A DNA stretch of 40,892 nt from Streptomyces sp. STR69 (GCF_024519455.1 NZ_JALJRY010000031.1:1-40892); one strand, 5' to 3'. Shown: positions 16,432 through 25,265, counted from the stretch's first letter. Numbers and translations: made by a program. The notes: generated by a model not told the origin, from the sequence alone.

Positions 16432-18309
16432 GTGACCGGTATGGGTGTGGAGGCGGGCGCGCAGGCGGCGCGTTCCCGGGCCTTGGCCGTGCTGCGCATC
16501 CGCAGCCGCGCGCTGGCCGTCGCCCTGTTGCCCGCCGCCGTCGCGGTGATCCTGTTGGCGGGCGGTTCCACCGGCCATCTCATGGGCCGGGGCTGGGACC
16601 TCGCCCGCTGGATCACGGGCGTGGCCGCGGTCCTCGTGCTGCTCGCGGCCGGCGCGATCGCGCTGGTCGTCGCGCGCTCCCGCCCCGCCGTGAGTCCCAC
16701 GGTCGCGATCGCCGAGGAATCGGCCCCCGACCTGTACCGCATGGTGCGCGACCTGGCCGACCGCCTCGACGTCCCCGCGCCCTCCGCGATAGCGCTCACC
16801 CCGGACTGCGACAGCTGGCTGGAGGACCGCACCCACCCGGCCCACGGCCCGCTCCCGCAGGAGGACCGCGACGAGATCACGGGCGTACGCGGCCTCACCC
16901 CGGCGCGTTCCCGTCGTACGGCCGCCGCGCCCGTCCTTGTCATCGGCTCCCCGTTCCTGTGGTGGATGCGGGTCGGTGAGCTGCGCGCGGTGCTCGCCCC
17001 GGTCGTCGCGGGTACGGGACCTTCCGCGCACCCGGACATAGCCGCCGCCCGCCGTTTCGTACGGGGCCTGGACGCGGCGGTGGCCGTGGCCTCGGCACCC
17101 CGTGGACCCGTGTTCCGCTCGGTGCTCGCCGGTGTCGGCTGGGTGGCCCGGCTGCTGCTGCGCAGTTGCCGGGGGCACGCGGCCGAGATGGAGCGGGGCG
17201 TGGCCGCCGCTGCCGCCGAGCGCGCACAGGCTGTGGACTACGGACTGCGGATCGTCGCGCAGGAGCAGGTGGGGCTGGCGTACGCGGGCTGGGACCGGCT
17301 GCTGACCCGGGTCGCGCTGCCCGCGTGGCGGATGGGCCGCTGGCCGTCCCGGCTGGACGCGGGCGTCGTCGCCGCGCTCACCGAACTGTCCCGCCGCGAC
17401 CGGCTGGCCGAGGGCTTCGCCTCCCGGCTCGGTGAGCGCCCCGCCTGTGACCTGCTCGAAGAGCCCGGCACCATCGACGAGGCGACCTCACTCCTCGCCG
17501 CCCGCCTCTTCCACGGCGGCCCGGCCGAGGCCGGTGCCGACTGGGCGCCGGTGGACTGGCAGGAGTACCCGGAGGAGGTCGTCGACCGCACATGGCGCAC
17601 CGACGCGGCCCGCCTCCACCGCGTCCTGGACACCCTCGGCGTCCGCCGTTCCCCCGACCCCGTCACCCCGCACCACGACGCCCCGACCCTGGCCCGAGTG
17701 GTGGACCACTTGGCGAACCCGGCGGCGGATGCCTCCGGCCGGTACGCGGAGTCGGCCGCGGTCGACGGAACTGCCGTTTCCCTGGGGCCGGTTGACCTCG
17801 ACCGACCCACCGAACCCCTCGCCGAGCCTCCCGTCCATCACCGTCCCTCCCCCGAGCCCTACAAGGCCATGGCCGCGGACGACGACGGAGAGCTGGGCGA
17901 AGGCTGCTCGCCGCACAGTGCGGCGCTCGCCGCCGGGCTCACCGCGGAGTTGGCGCGGGAGGAGGCGGCGACCCCGGCGACCGGTTCGGCGCCGCCCGGG
18001 CAGGGGCCCGACTCCGCGCTCTGGGACGACGGCGCGCTGCCCCTCTTCCCGCTCCAACCGCCGCGCACCGGACGGGAGTTGCTCGCCGATCACGTCACGG
18101 CGATGGTGTGCTGCGCCGCGATGGACACGGCCGGCGCGACTCCCGGCCTCGACTGGCTCGACGGCCCCACCCTGCTCGTCAACGGCACGAGAGCGGCCGA
18201 CCTCGCCCCGAGGGTCCTCAGCCTCGTGGAGGACGGCGACCCGGCCCCGCTGCGGGCCTGGCTGATCGACCTGGGCATACGCCCGGAGAAGCCGGTACGC
18301 CTCGTCTGA
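16432..18309 (+). CDS. Membrane protein resembling an inactive M48 peptidase
   Basis: This 625-residue protein of uncertain function has two hydrophobic helices near the N-terminus (about 29-45 and 62-82, ALVVARSRP following). The middle resembles M48 (HtpX/Ste24-like) peptidases: PVLVIGSPFLWWMRVGELRAVLA matches the sequence before the zinc motif. However, HExxH is absent and reads PVVAG, so the zinc site is missing. A helix with AEMERGVAAAAAERAQAVDYG sits where the third ligand would be. The C-terminal 200 residues are Pro/Ala-rich and end in a small conserved-looking block (DHVTAMVCCAAMDTAGATPGLDWLDGP). GTG 16432 is preceded by GGAGGGGGTGAGG. It lies alone between purD and an amidohydrolase-like gene. 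A scaffolding role is conceivable. Confidence 0.7.
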   Translation: MTGMGVEAGAQAARSRALAVLRIRSRALAVALLPAAVAVILLAGGSTGHLMGRGWDLARWITGVAAVLVLLAAGAIALVVARSRPAVSPTVAIAEESAPDLYRMVRDLADRLDVPAPSAIALTPDCDSWLEDRTHPAHGPLPQEDRDEITGVRGLTPARSRRTAAAPVLVIGSPFLWWMRVGELRAVLAPVVAGTGPSAHPDIAAARRFVRGLDAAVAVASAPRGPVFRSVLAGVGWVARLLLRSCRGHAAEMERGVAAAAAERAQAVDYGLRIVAQEQVGLAYAGWDRLLTRVALPAWRMGRWPSRLDAGVVAALTELSRRDRLAEGFASRLGERPACDLLEEPGTIDEATSLLAARLFHGGPAEAGADWAPVDWQEYPEEVVDRTWRTDAARLHRVLDTLGVRRSPDPVTPHHDAPTLARVVDHLANPAADASGRYAESAAVDGTAVSLGPVDLDRPTEPLAEPPVHHRPSPEPYKAMAADDDGELGEGCSPHSAALAAGLTAELAREEAATPATGSAPPGQGPDSALWDDGALPLFPLQPPRTGRELLADHVTAMVCCAAMDTAGATPGLDWLDGPTLLVNGTRAADLAPRVLSLVEDGDPAPLRAWLIDLGIRPEKPVRLV

Positions 18310-18507
18310 CGGCGCGCCCGCCACCCCTCACGCGTATCGGAACCCAGAGCTCCACTTTTGGTCAATTCGCAACGACCAGTGACAGAGTGAGTGCTTAATG
18401 TGATGTGCTGGGGCCGATCCCGTACGCCGTCCGGTGTGTGGCAAAGGCTTGCGGCATACGACAGTTGGGCGAGGAACGACCACGGGGGCACGAGGGAGGG
18501 GAGCGAC

Positions 18508-20034
18508 ATGGGGTCGGAGCAGATCCGCCGCTGGGAGTCGGGAGCGCTGGCGCACGCCGTGACGGACCCCTTCGGGCAGGGCCCCGTCCCCTGGCTCCGC
18601 GGCAGCGAGACCTATTTCGACGACACCGGCCACGTGGTCCCCTGGTACGTGGACCCGGCCCCCGCCCACGACCCTGCCCACGCTCCCGCCCGCACCCCCG
18701 GCAGGAACACCCCCAGGCTCCCCGCCCCCCGCGCGCCCGGGGGCGGCGGCCCGCGCTCCGCCGACGACGTGCGCCGCCAGATCAAGGGGTTCACCAACGC
18801 GAGCGCGGTCGCACCCGGCGAGGCCCTCGACTTCCATGTCACGGTCGACCCGCCCCAGGAGTTCGGCGTCGACATCTACCGCATCGGCCACTACGGCGGT
18901 GACGGTGCCGCCAAGATCACCACCAGCCCCCGCCTCTCCGGCATCGTCCAGCCCCCGCCGCTCACCGCCGACCGCACGGTCTCCTGCCACCACTGGTGGC
19001 TGTCCTGGCGACTGCAGATCCCGAGCTACTGGAGCATCGGCGCCTACGTAGCAGTCCTCACCACCGCCGACGGCTACCGCTCCCACATCCCCTTCACGGT
19101 CCGCGACAACCAGCCCGCCGACCTGCTCCTCCTCCTGCCCGACATCACCTGGCAGGCGTACAACCTCTACCCGGAGGACGGCCACACGGGCGCGAGCCTC
19201 TACCACGCCTGGGACGGCGACGGCCGGCTGCTCGGCGAGTCCGAGGCCGCGACGACCGTCTCCTTCGACCGCCCGTACGCGGGCGCGGGCCTGCCCCTGC
19301 ACGTGGGCCACGCCTACGACTTCATCCGCTGGGCCGAGCGCTACGGCTACGACCTCGCCTACGCCGACGCCCGCGACCTGCACGCGGGCCATGTCGACCC
19401 CACCCGTTACCGGGGGTTGGTCTTCCCGGGCCACGACGAGTACTGGTCGACCCCCATGCGCCGTACCGTCGAACTGGCCCGCGAGCACGGCACGTCCCTC
19501 GTCTTCCTCTCCGCCAACACCATGTACTGGCAGGTGGAGTTGGCCCGCTCCCCGTCCGGCGTCCCCGACCGGCTGCTCACCTGCCGCAAGCGCCGGGGCC
19601 CGGGCCGCCCGGTGCTGTGGCGCGAAGTCGACCGCCCCGAGCAGCAGTTGGTGGGTATCCAGTACGCGGGCCGGGTCCCCGAGCCGCACCCCCTGATCGT
19701 GCGCAACGCCGACCACTGGCTGTGGGAGGCGACCGGCACCGCCGAGGGCGAGGGGATCGAGGGCCTGGTCGCGGGCGAGGCCGACCGGTACTTCCCGCGC
19801 ACCCAGCTCCCCCCGCACGACGAGCGCATCCTCCTCGCCCACTCTCCCTACACGGACAGCGAGGGCGCCCTCCGCCACCAGGAGACCTCCCTGTACCGGG
19901 CGCCGTCCGGTTCCCTGGTCTTCGCCTCCGGCACCTTCGCCTGGTCACCGGCCCTGGACCGCCCCGGCCACGTCGACGCCCGCGTCCAGCGCGCCACCGC
20001 CAACCTCCTGGACCGCATCTGCAAGCACGACTGA
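18508..20034 (+). CDS. N,N-dimethylformamidase beta-subunit-like protein
   Basis: This 508-residue protein matches the pattern of the C-terminal domain of the dimethylformamidase large subunit. An Ig-like beta segment (GEALDFHVTVDPPQEFGVDIYRIGHYGG) is followed by an alpha/beta fold with DITWQAYNLYPEDG, DFIRWAERYGYDLAYA, YRGLVFPGHDEYWSTPMR and VFLSANTMYWQVE. DMFase hydrolyses dimethylformamide with a non-haem iron, but most actinobacterial relatives are uncharacterised. No partner small subunit is visible. A low-complexity stretch (about residues 50-85) interrupts the N-terminus. There is no signal peptide. ATG 18508 has GAGGGGAG upstream. I regard the fold assignment as good and the reaction as unknown. 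Confidence 0.75.
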   Translation: MGSEQIRRWESGALAHAVTDPFGQGPVPWLRGSETYFDDTGHVVPWYVDPAPAHDPAHAPARTPGRNTPRLPAPRAPGGGGPRSADDVRRQIKGFTNASAVAPGEALDFHVTVDPPQEFGVDIYRIGHYGGDGAAKITTSPRLSGIVQPPPLTADRTVSCHHWWLSWRLQIPSYWSIGAYVAVLTTADGYRSHIPFTVRDNQPADLLLLLPDITWQAYNLYPEDGHTGASLYHAWDGDGRLLGESEAATTVSFDRPYAGAGLPLHVGHAYDFIRWAERYGYDLAYADARDLHAGHVDPTRYRGLVFPGHDEYWSTPMRRTVELAREHGTSLVFLSANTMYWQVELARSPSGVPDRLLTCRKRRGPGRPVLWREVDRPEQQLVGIQYAGRVPEPHPLIVRNADHWLWEATGTAEGEGIEGLVAGEADRYFPRTQLPPHDERILLAHSPYTDSEGALRHQETSLYRAPSGSLVFASGTFAWSPALDRPGHVDARVQRATANLLDRICKHD

Positions 20035-20040
20035 CCCGCA

Positions 20041-20100
20041 CGTACGAGGTCGACCGCCCCTCGCGTAAGAGGTCGACCGCCCCTCGCGTACGAGGTCGGC
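20041..20100 (+). repeat. 23-bp tandem repeat before purC
   Basis: Units begin at 20041, 20064 and 20087 (CGTACGAGGTCGACCGCCCC plus TCG; the second copy has one substitution, the third stops after 14 bases). The array starts 6 bases after the preceding stop codon and ends about 70 bases before purC. Confidence 0.85.
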
Positions 20101-20171
20101 GCACCCCCTGCCCGGAGGTGCCCGCGCATACGGGACAATCGAGCCAGTTGGAGAGACCCACTGGAGGAACC

Positions 20172-21071
20172 GTGTCCGGATTCGTAGAAAAGCCCGAGCC
20201 GCTCCAGGTCCCGGGCCTGACGCACCTCCACACCGGCAAGGTGCGCGAGCTGTACCAGAACGAGGCGGGCGAGCTCGTGATGGTCGCCAGCGACCGCATC
20301 TCCGCGTTCGACTGGGTACTGCCCACCGAGATCCCGGACAAGGGCCGCGTCCTCACCCAGCTCTCCCTCTGGTGGTTCGACCAGCTCGCCGACCTGATCC
20401 CCAACCACGTCCTCGGTACCGAACTCCCGCCCGGCGCCCCGGCCGACTGGGCGGGCCGCACCCTCATCTGCAAGTCCCTCCAGATGGTCCCGGTGGAGTG
20501 CGTGGCCCGCGGTTACCTCACCGGCTCCGGCCTGCTGGAGTACAACGCGTCCCGCACGGTCTGCGGCCTCGCCCTCCCCGAGGGCCTGGTCGACGGCAGC
20601 GAACTCCCCGCCCCGATCTTCACCCCGGCCACCAAGGCCGCCGTAGGGGAGCACGACGAGAACGTGTCGTACGAGGAGGTCGCCCGGCAGGTCGGCGCCG
20701 ACACCGCCGCGCAGCTGCGGCAGGCGACGCTCGCCGTCTACGGCCGGGCCCGGGACATCGCGCGGGACCGGGGCGTCATCCTCGCGGACACCAAGTTCGA
20801 GTTCGGCTTCGAGGGCGAGACGCTGATCGCCGCCGACGAGGTGCTCACCCCGGACTCCTCCCGTTTCTGGCCGGCCGAGGAGTGGGAGCCGGGCCGCGCG
20901 CAGCCGTCGTACGACAAGCAGTTCGTGCGCGACTGGCTGACCGGGCCGGAGTCCGGCTGGGACCGGAAGAGTGAGCAGCCTCCGCCGCCGCTGCCGCAGC
21001 AGGTCGTGGACGCGACCCGCGCGAAGTACATCGAGGCGTACGAGCGCCTGACGGGCCTGAGCTGGAGCTAG
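20172..21071 (+). CDS. purC: SAICAR synthetase
   Basis: The product is phosphoribosylaminoimidazole-succinocarboxamide synthase, which ligates aspartate to CAIR with ATP. The 299 residues contain the family landmarks in order: HTGKVRELY, ASDRISAFDWVLP, IPDKGRVLTQLS, MVPVECVARGYLTGSG, the EHDENVSYEE loop and DTKFEFGF. Length fits the yeast-like long form of actinobacteria. The start GTG 20172 has a clear GGAGG 6 bases upstream. A bidirectional terminator follows within 20 bases of the stop, so purC is a single-gene unit separated from purD by two unrelated genes. Confidence 0.95.
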   Translation: MSGFVEKPEPLQVPGLTHLHTGKVRELYQNEAGELVMVASDRISAFDWVLPTEIPDKGRVLTQLSLWWFDQLADLIPNHVLGTELPPGAPADWAGRTLICKSLQMVPVECVARGYLTGSGLLEYNASRTVCGLALPEGLVDGSELPAPIFTPATKAAVGEHDENVSYEEVARQVGADTAAQLRQATLAVYGRARDIARDRGVILADTKFEFGFEGETLIAADEVLTPDSSRFWPAEEWEPGRAQPSYDKQFVRDWLTGPESGWDRKSEQPPPPLPQQVVDATRAKYIEAYERLTGLSWS

Positions 21072-21086
21072 CGGGTATCGGGGTAC

Positions 21087-21119
21087 AAAAAACCCCGGTC
21101 CAACCGGACCGGGGTTTTT
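21087..21119. terminator. Bidirectional intrinsic terminator, purC and tRNA-Gly
   Basis: A 9-bp stem (CCCCGGTCC with GGACCGGGG, loop AACC) has an A-run on the left and a T-run on the right. It can terminate purC on the plus strand and the tRNA-Gly gene on the minus strand. Confidence 0.85.
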
Positions 21120-21121
21120 GC

Positions 21122-21197
21122 TGGAGCGGACGACCAGGTTCGAACTGGCGACCTCAACCTTGGCAAGGTTGCGCTCTACCAACTGAGCTACGTCCGC
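21122..21197 (-). tRNA. tRNA-Gly(GCC), copy 1
   Basis: The 76-nt gene includes an encoded CCA (21122-21124). The acceptor stem is GCGGACG/CGTCCGC, the D loop keeps GG (AGTTGGTAGA), the anticodon loop is CTTGCCAAG and the T loop is canonical (AGTTCGAACCT). It is identical to the copy at 25107-25182. Confidence 0.95.
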
Positions 21198-21220
21198 GCT
21201 GCGCCGTGGCGCGAGAGCAA

Positions 21221-21838
21221 CTATACCCAACCTCGCTCGCGTGCGAGACGCACTGCCGTATGCCGGTTCTCCGCACCGAGCTTCGAGACGGCCGAGGAGA
21301 GGTAGTTGCGTACGGTCCCCTGGGACAGCGCGGCCCGTTCGGCGATCTCCGCGACCGGCGCCCCGTCGGCGGCCAGTTCCAGGACCTCGGCCTCGCGCGC
21401 GGTCAGTGGCGAGTCCCCGGCGGAGATGGCGTCGGCGGCCAACTCCGGGTCGACGTACCGCTGTCCGGCATGCACCGTGCGGATGATCTCCGCGAGCCGC
21501 TGAGCGCTGACCGTCTTCGGGACGAACCCCCGCACACCGGCCGCGAGCGCCCGCTTCAGATGGCCGGGGCGGCCGTGTCCGGTCACGATCAGCACCCGGC
21601 AGTCGGGCAGTTCGGCGCGCAGGGATGTGGCGACCTTCACACCGTCCGCCCCCGGCATCTGCAGATCCAGTACGGCGACATCGGGCCGGTGCGCCCGCGC
21701 CATGGCCAGCGCCTCGGGCCCGGTCGCCGCCTCCGCGACCACCAGCAGATCGTCCTCAAGCCCGAGCAGCGCGGCCAGCGCCCCCCGGATCAGATGCTCG
21801 TCATCGGCGAGCAGCAGCCGTACGACATCGGCGGTCAT
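21221..21838 (-). CDS. NarL/LuxR-type response regulator (DesR-like)
   Basis: This 205-residue two-component regulator has a receiver domain (about 1-120) with the acidic pair LLADDEHLIR, the phospho-acceptor Asp in VAVLDLQMPGADG (about 56), the conserved Thr in LIVTGHG and the Lys in FVPKTVS. A LuxR helix-turn-helix (LTAREAEVLELAADGAPVAEIAERAALSQGTVRNYLSS) fills the C-terminus. Its partner kinase lies 121 bases upstream on the same strand, after the ABC genes. The 121-base gap holds no other gene. It probably reports on membrane or envelope state, as DesR-type regulators next to ABC-2 exporters often do. Confidence 0.9.
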   Translation of the reverse strand: MTADVVRLLLADDEHLIRGALAALLGLEDDLLVVAEAATGPEALAMARAHRPDVAVLDLQMPGADGVKVATSLRAELPDCRVLIVTGHGRPGHLKRALAAGVRGFVPKTVSAQRLAEIIRTVHAGQRYVDPELAADAISAGDSPLTAREAEVLELAADGAPVAEIAERAALSQGTVRNYLSSAVSKLGAENRHTAVRLARERGWV

Positions 21839-21959
21839 GACGCGATTCCAGTGACCGGGGTGGGGGTGGGCAGCGGGCGGGTGTCGACCCGGCTCGCGGC
21901 GGACGGCGGGCGGGGCGTGACTCCGCTCGCGGTCACCGCCGGGCGCCCGGCGATTCCGG

Positions 21960-23252
21960 TCACGACGCGAAACCTCCCGCCACCGCGGGCAGCGGCACGG
22001 TCGCCATCACCCGGAAGCGGTCGCCGTCCACGGACCCCGCTTCCAGTTCGCCGCCCACCGCGGTCAGCCTCTCCCGCAGCCCCACGAGCCCCGTCCCACC
22101 GCTGGAACCGGTGCTCCCACCACTGGTACCCCCGTCGACCGCCTTCGCCCCGTCGTTCTCCACTGTCAGCACCACACTTCCCTCCGCCACCCGGACCGCG
22201 ACCGCGCAGCGCCCCGCGTTGCCGTGCCGCAGTACGTTGGTCGTCGCCTCGCGGACCACCCAGCCGAGCGCCGACTGCACCTCGGCCGGCAGCCCCGCGG
22301 CCTCCCCGGTCACCTCGCACTCGATGCCTGCGGCGCTCAACACGCCCTGCGCACCGGCCAGTTCGACATCGAGCGCGGTCTCGCGATAGCCCCGTACGAC
22401 ATCCCGTACCTCCCGTTGCGACTCCCGTGCGATCCGCTGCACCTCGATCATCTGGTCCACGGCCTCGGCCCGCCCGCGTCGCGCCAGCTGCACGGCGAGT
22501 TCGCTCTTCAGCGCGATCACCGACAGGTTGCGGCCCATCACGTCGTGCAGGTCGCGCCCGAACCGCAGTCGTTCCTCGGCGACGGCGAGCCGGGCCCGGG
22601 TGTCGCGGGCCTCGTCGAGTTCGTAGACGGCGTCGAGGAGCCAGACGGAGAACGCGGCGGTGAATGCGAGACCACCGCCGGCGAAGAGGACGATGAGCGC
22701 GGTGACGAGCGCGGCCGGGGCGGCCACGCCCAGCGGGAGCTGCAGGACCAGCGTTCCGCCGACCGCACCCGCCACCACCGAGAGGATCTGCCGTCGGCCG
22801 CGGACGCCGAGCGTCAGTGTGCCGGTGCCGAAACTCACCACGCCCACCAGGAGCGTGGCCGCGGCGGCCTGCACCTCGTTGTCGCCGGGACTCCGGTCGC
22901 CCAGGACGAGCGCGACGACGGCGATCAGCGCGGTCACCGACCCGAGGAGCCACAGCAGCCGTACGGGCTGTGCCCGCCGGTCGCGCGTCCAGTCGAGCGC
23001 CCGGGAGGCGGTGGCGGAACAGAGCAGCGCGTGCACGGTCACGAGCACCGCCATCCAGCCCGCGATACCCGCCCCGACCTGCGAGAACAGCGGCAGCCCG
23101 ATCGCGGCGACCTCGATCAGGGCGAAGAAGTGGAAGGACAGCCGGGTGTACGTCTCGACCTTCCCGGGAGTGGTCTTCCGCCCCCACCAGCCGCCGGAGC
23201 CACGCGCGCTGCCCGAGCCGCCTTCGTCGGCGAAGCCTCCAGGTATCCGCAT
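21960..23252 (-). CDS. DesK-like sensor histidine kinase
   Basis: This 430-residue protein has about six N-terminal membrane helices (residues 40-210) with almost no extracellular domain, then a HisKA_3 dimerisation helix with the phospho-accepting His in RFGRDLHDVMGRNLSVIALKSEL. The HATPase domain has VVREATTNVLRHG (N box), LTVENDG (G1) and GTGLVGLRERL (G2). Such kinases usually sense changes within the membrane. ATG 23252 is used because GGAGAG lies upstream and the ABC permease gene ends 20 bases before it. The operon order is ATPase, permease, kinase, regulator. Confidence 0.9.
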   Translation of the reverse strand: MRIPGGFADEGGSGSARGSGGWWGRKTTPGKVETYTRLSFHFFALIEVAAIGLPLFSQVGAGIAGWMAVLVTVHALLCSATASRALDWTRDRRAQPVRLLWLLGSVTALIAVVALVLGDRSPGDNEVQAAAATLLVGVVSFGTGTLTLGVRGRRQILSVVAGAVGGTLVLQLPLGVAAPAALVTALIVLFAGGGLAFTAAFSVWLLDAVYELDEARDTRARLAVAEERLRFGRDLHDVMGRNLSVIALKSELAVQLARRGRAEAVDQMIEVQRIARESQREVRDVVRGYRETALDVELAGAQGVLSAAGIECEVTGEAAGLPAEVQSALGWVVREATTNVLRHGNAGRCAVAVRVAEGSVVLTVENDGAKAVDGGTSGGSTGSSGGTGLVGLRERLTAVGGELEAGSVDGDRFRVMATVPLPAVAGGFAS

Positions 23253-23272
23253 GATCCGGTGCTCTCCGTACG

Positions 23273-24049
23273 TCAGCGCCGCGGTTCCCAGCGGAACCAC
23301 CGCCGTACAGCAAACACCGCGAGGACGGTCCAGGCCAGCGCGGTCAGGACGGCGCCCAGTGCGTCGGAGCCGGACAGGTCGCCGTTCCAGCCGCCGCCGA
23401 TCAGCCGGATCGCGGGGGAGAGGGGAAGGAACCGGCAGACGTCGGCGACCCGGTCGGACAGGAGCTGGAGCGGGACGATGATCCCGGATCCCATCATGGA
23501 CACCAGCACCACCGGCAGCGCGGTCACCTGCGCGCTCTCCGCCGTCCTGGTCACGCTCGCCGTGAGAGCCGCCAGCGCTGCGCTCAGGACGAGGCCGAAC
23601 AGCAGCCCCAGGACGACCAGTTGGGGCATCGCGGGCGCCCCGGCGTCCAGCAGCAGCACACAGGCCACGGCCAGCAGCAGGGACTGCACGAACCCGAGGC
23701 ACACGGCCGGGAGCGCGGTGCCGGCGAGGATCTCGGAGTCGCCGAGCTCCCCGGTGCGCAGCCGCTTGAGGACGAGTTCCTCGCGGCGCGCGACGAAGGC
23801 GCTGACCAAGGACGAGTACACGGCGAAGAGCAGCGAGAAGCCGATCGCGGCGGTCAGCATCACCGAGCCGATGCTCAGCCCCTCGCCCTTGAGGTTCATC
23901 TGGTCGACGGCGGGCCGCACACTGAACGGCAGCGCCAGTGGCACGAACAGCGCCGTGACCACGGCGTTCCGGTTCCGCCCGAGCAGGCTCAGCTCGGCCC
24001 GCCCCAGCGCCCGCATCCGCCCCGCCGGAGTGGTCGCCACGGCGTTCAT
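23273..24049 (-). CDS. ABC-2 type exporter permease
   Basis: This 258-residue protein has six hydrophobic helices and the ABC-2 signature region (PLALPFSV near the first helix; LVLKRLRTGELGDSEILAGTALPA in the cytoplasmic loop; LPVVLVSMMGSGIIVPLQLL; RFLPLSPAIRLIGGGW). It forms the membrane pore with the adjacent ATPase. Its ATG overlaps the ATPase stop (ATGA). The substrate is unknown; relatives next to DesK-type kinases export peptides or lipophilic drugs. Confidence 0.9.
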   Translation of the reverse strand: MNAVATTPAGRMRALGRAELSLLGRNRNAVVTALFVPLALPFSVRPAVDQMNLKGEGLSIGSVMLTAAIGFSLLFAVYSSLVSAFVARREELVLKRLRTGELGDSEILAGTALPAVCLGFVQSLLLAVACVLLLDAGAPAMPQLVVLGLLFGLVLSAALAALTASVTRTAESAQVTALPVVLVSMMGSGIIVPLQLLSDRVADVCRFLPLSPAIRLIGGGWNGDLSGSDALGAVLTALAWTVLAVFAVRRWFRWEPRR

Positions 24050-24984
24050 ACGGCCACCTCCTGTTCCCGCGCGATCCCCAGAAACGCCTCCTCCAGCGAG
24101 GCCGACCGCATCTCCAGCCGCCGCAGTTCGATCCGCGCCCGTTCGGCCCAGACCAGCAGCCCGGTCGCCGCCCGCTGCAGCTCGTGCGTCTGCAGCCGTA
24201 CGACCTTCCCGGCCAGCTCGTGGCCGACGACCCCCAGCTCGGCGAGCGGCGGCAGGTCCCCCACGAAGTACCCGGCGGGCAGCTCGAAGGAGATCCGCGA
24301 CGGCCGCCCCGCCGTCACCTCGGCCGGCGTCCCCGTGACCGCGATCCGCCCCTCGCTCATGATCGCCAGCCGGTCGGCGAGGCCCTCGGCCTCCTCCAGG
24401 TAGTGCGTGGTCAGCAGCACGGTCGTCCCGCCGTCGCGCAGCGCCCGCACCAACTCCCAGGTGTCCCGGCGCCCTTCGGCGTCGAGTCCGGTCGTCGGTT
24501 CGTCGAGGAACAGCACCTCGGGCTCCCCGAGCAGCGCGAGCGCGAGATCGAGCCGCCGCCGTTCACCCCCGGACAACTGCTTCACCCGTACGGCGGCCCG
24601 CCGCTCCAGCCCGACCAGCGCGAGCGCCTCCGGCACCGGCCGGGCTCCGCTCGTGCAGCCGGCCCACATCCGCGCGGTCTCGGCGACGGTCAGCTCGGAC
24701 GGGAAGCCGCCCTCCTGCAGCATCACCCCGGTCCGCGGCCGTACGGCGGCCCGCTCGGTGTGGGGATCGTGGCCGAGGACGCGCACCCGGCCGCCGGACG
24801 GCGCCGCGAGCCCCTCCAGCACCTCGACGGTCGAGGTCTTGCCGGCGCCGTTGGTGCCGAGCAGCGCGAAGACCTCTCCGCGCCGCACGGAGAATGTGAT
24901 CCCCCGCACAGCCTCGAACCCGCCCCCGTACACACGGCGTAGGTCGGTGACCTCAATCACGTGTTCGTGTTCGTTGGTGTCCAT
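24046..24984 (-). CDS. ABC exporter ATP-binding protein
   Basis: This 312-residue DrrA/CcmA-like ATPase has Walker A LLGTNGAGKTST, Q-loop VMLQEGGFPSEL, signature LSGGERRRLDLALAL, Walker B VLFLDEPTTGLD and H-loop LLTTHYLEEAEGLADR. A C-terminal extension (about 225-312) is typical of the drug-resistance subfamily. It is the first gene of the four-gene exporter and two-component operon. The upstream 100 bases contain a short dyad that may be an operator. Confidence 0.93.
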   Translation of the reverse strand: MDTNEHEHVIEVTDLRRVYGGGFEAVRGITFSVRRGEVFALLGTNGAGKTSTVEVLEGLAAPSGGRVRVLGHDPHTERAAVRPRTGVMLQEGGFPSELTVAETARMWAGCTSGARPVPEALALVGLERRAAVRVKQLSGGERRRLDLALALLGEPEVLFLDEPTTGLDAEGRRDTWELVRALRDGGTTVLLTTHYLEEAEGLADRLAIMSEGRIAVTGTPAEVTAGRPSRISFELPAGYFVGDLPPLAELGVVGHELAGKVVRLQTHELQRAATGLLVWAERARIELRRLEMRSASLEEAFLGIAREQEVAV

Positions 24985-25042
24985 GGCTCCAGCGTCCCGG
25001 CGGCGGGGGCGCGGCAGCAGTGCGCGGTGTCATCACTCGGCA

Positions 25043-25054
25043 TGACAAATGTCA
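25043..25054. promoter_or_regulatory. Dyad upstream of the ABC/two-component operon
   Basis: TGACA and TGTCA separated by AA form a perfect 12-bp dyad 59 bases before the ATPase start. NarL-family regulators often bind such sites. A binding role is inferred from position only. Confidence 0.4.
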
Positions 25055-25073
25055 GACGGGCGCGGGGCATGGC

Positions 25074-25103
25074 AAAAGCCCCGGTCCAGTGGACCGGGGC
25101 TTT
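25074..25103. terminator. Bidirectional terminator beside tRNA-Gly copy 2
   Basis: GCCCCGGTCC pairs with GGACCGGGGC around a 3-base loop, with AAAA on the left and TTT on the right. It would end the tRNA-Gly transcript on the minus strand. Its core matches the terminator at 21087-21119. Confidence 0.8.
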
Positions 25104-25106
25104 CTC

Positions 25107-25182
25107 TGGAGCGGACGACCAGGTTCGAACTGGCGACCTCAACCTTGGCAAGGTTGCGCTCTACCAACTGAGCTACGTCCGC
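25107..25182 (-). tRNA. tRNA-Gly(GCC), copy 2
   Basis: Identical over all 76 bases to the gene at 21122-21197, including the encoded CCA and anticodon GCC. The D and T loops are canonical. Confidence 0.95.
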
Positions 25183-25265
25183 ATTGCCTCCGACCAGCTC
25201 TCACTGATCGGCGCGAGCACCAGCCTACCCGATCCACCGGAGTGGTCCGAACGGTGATGCTGCAG

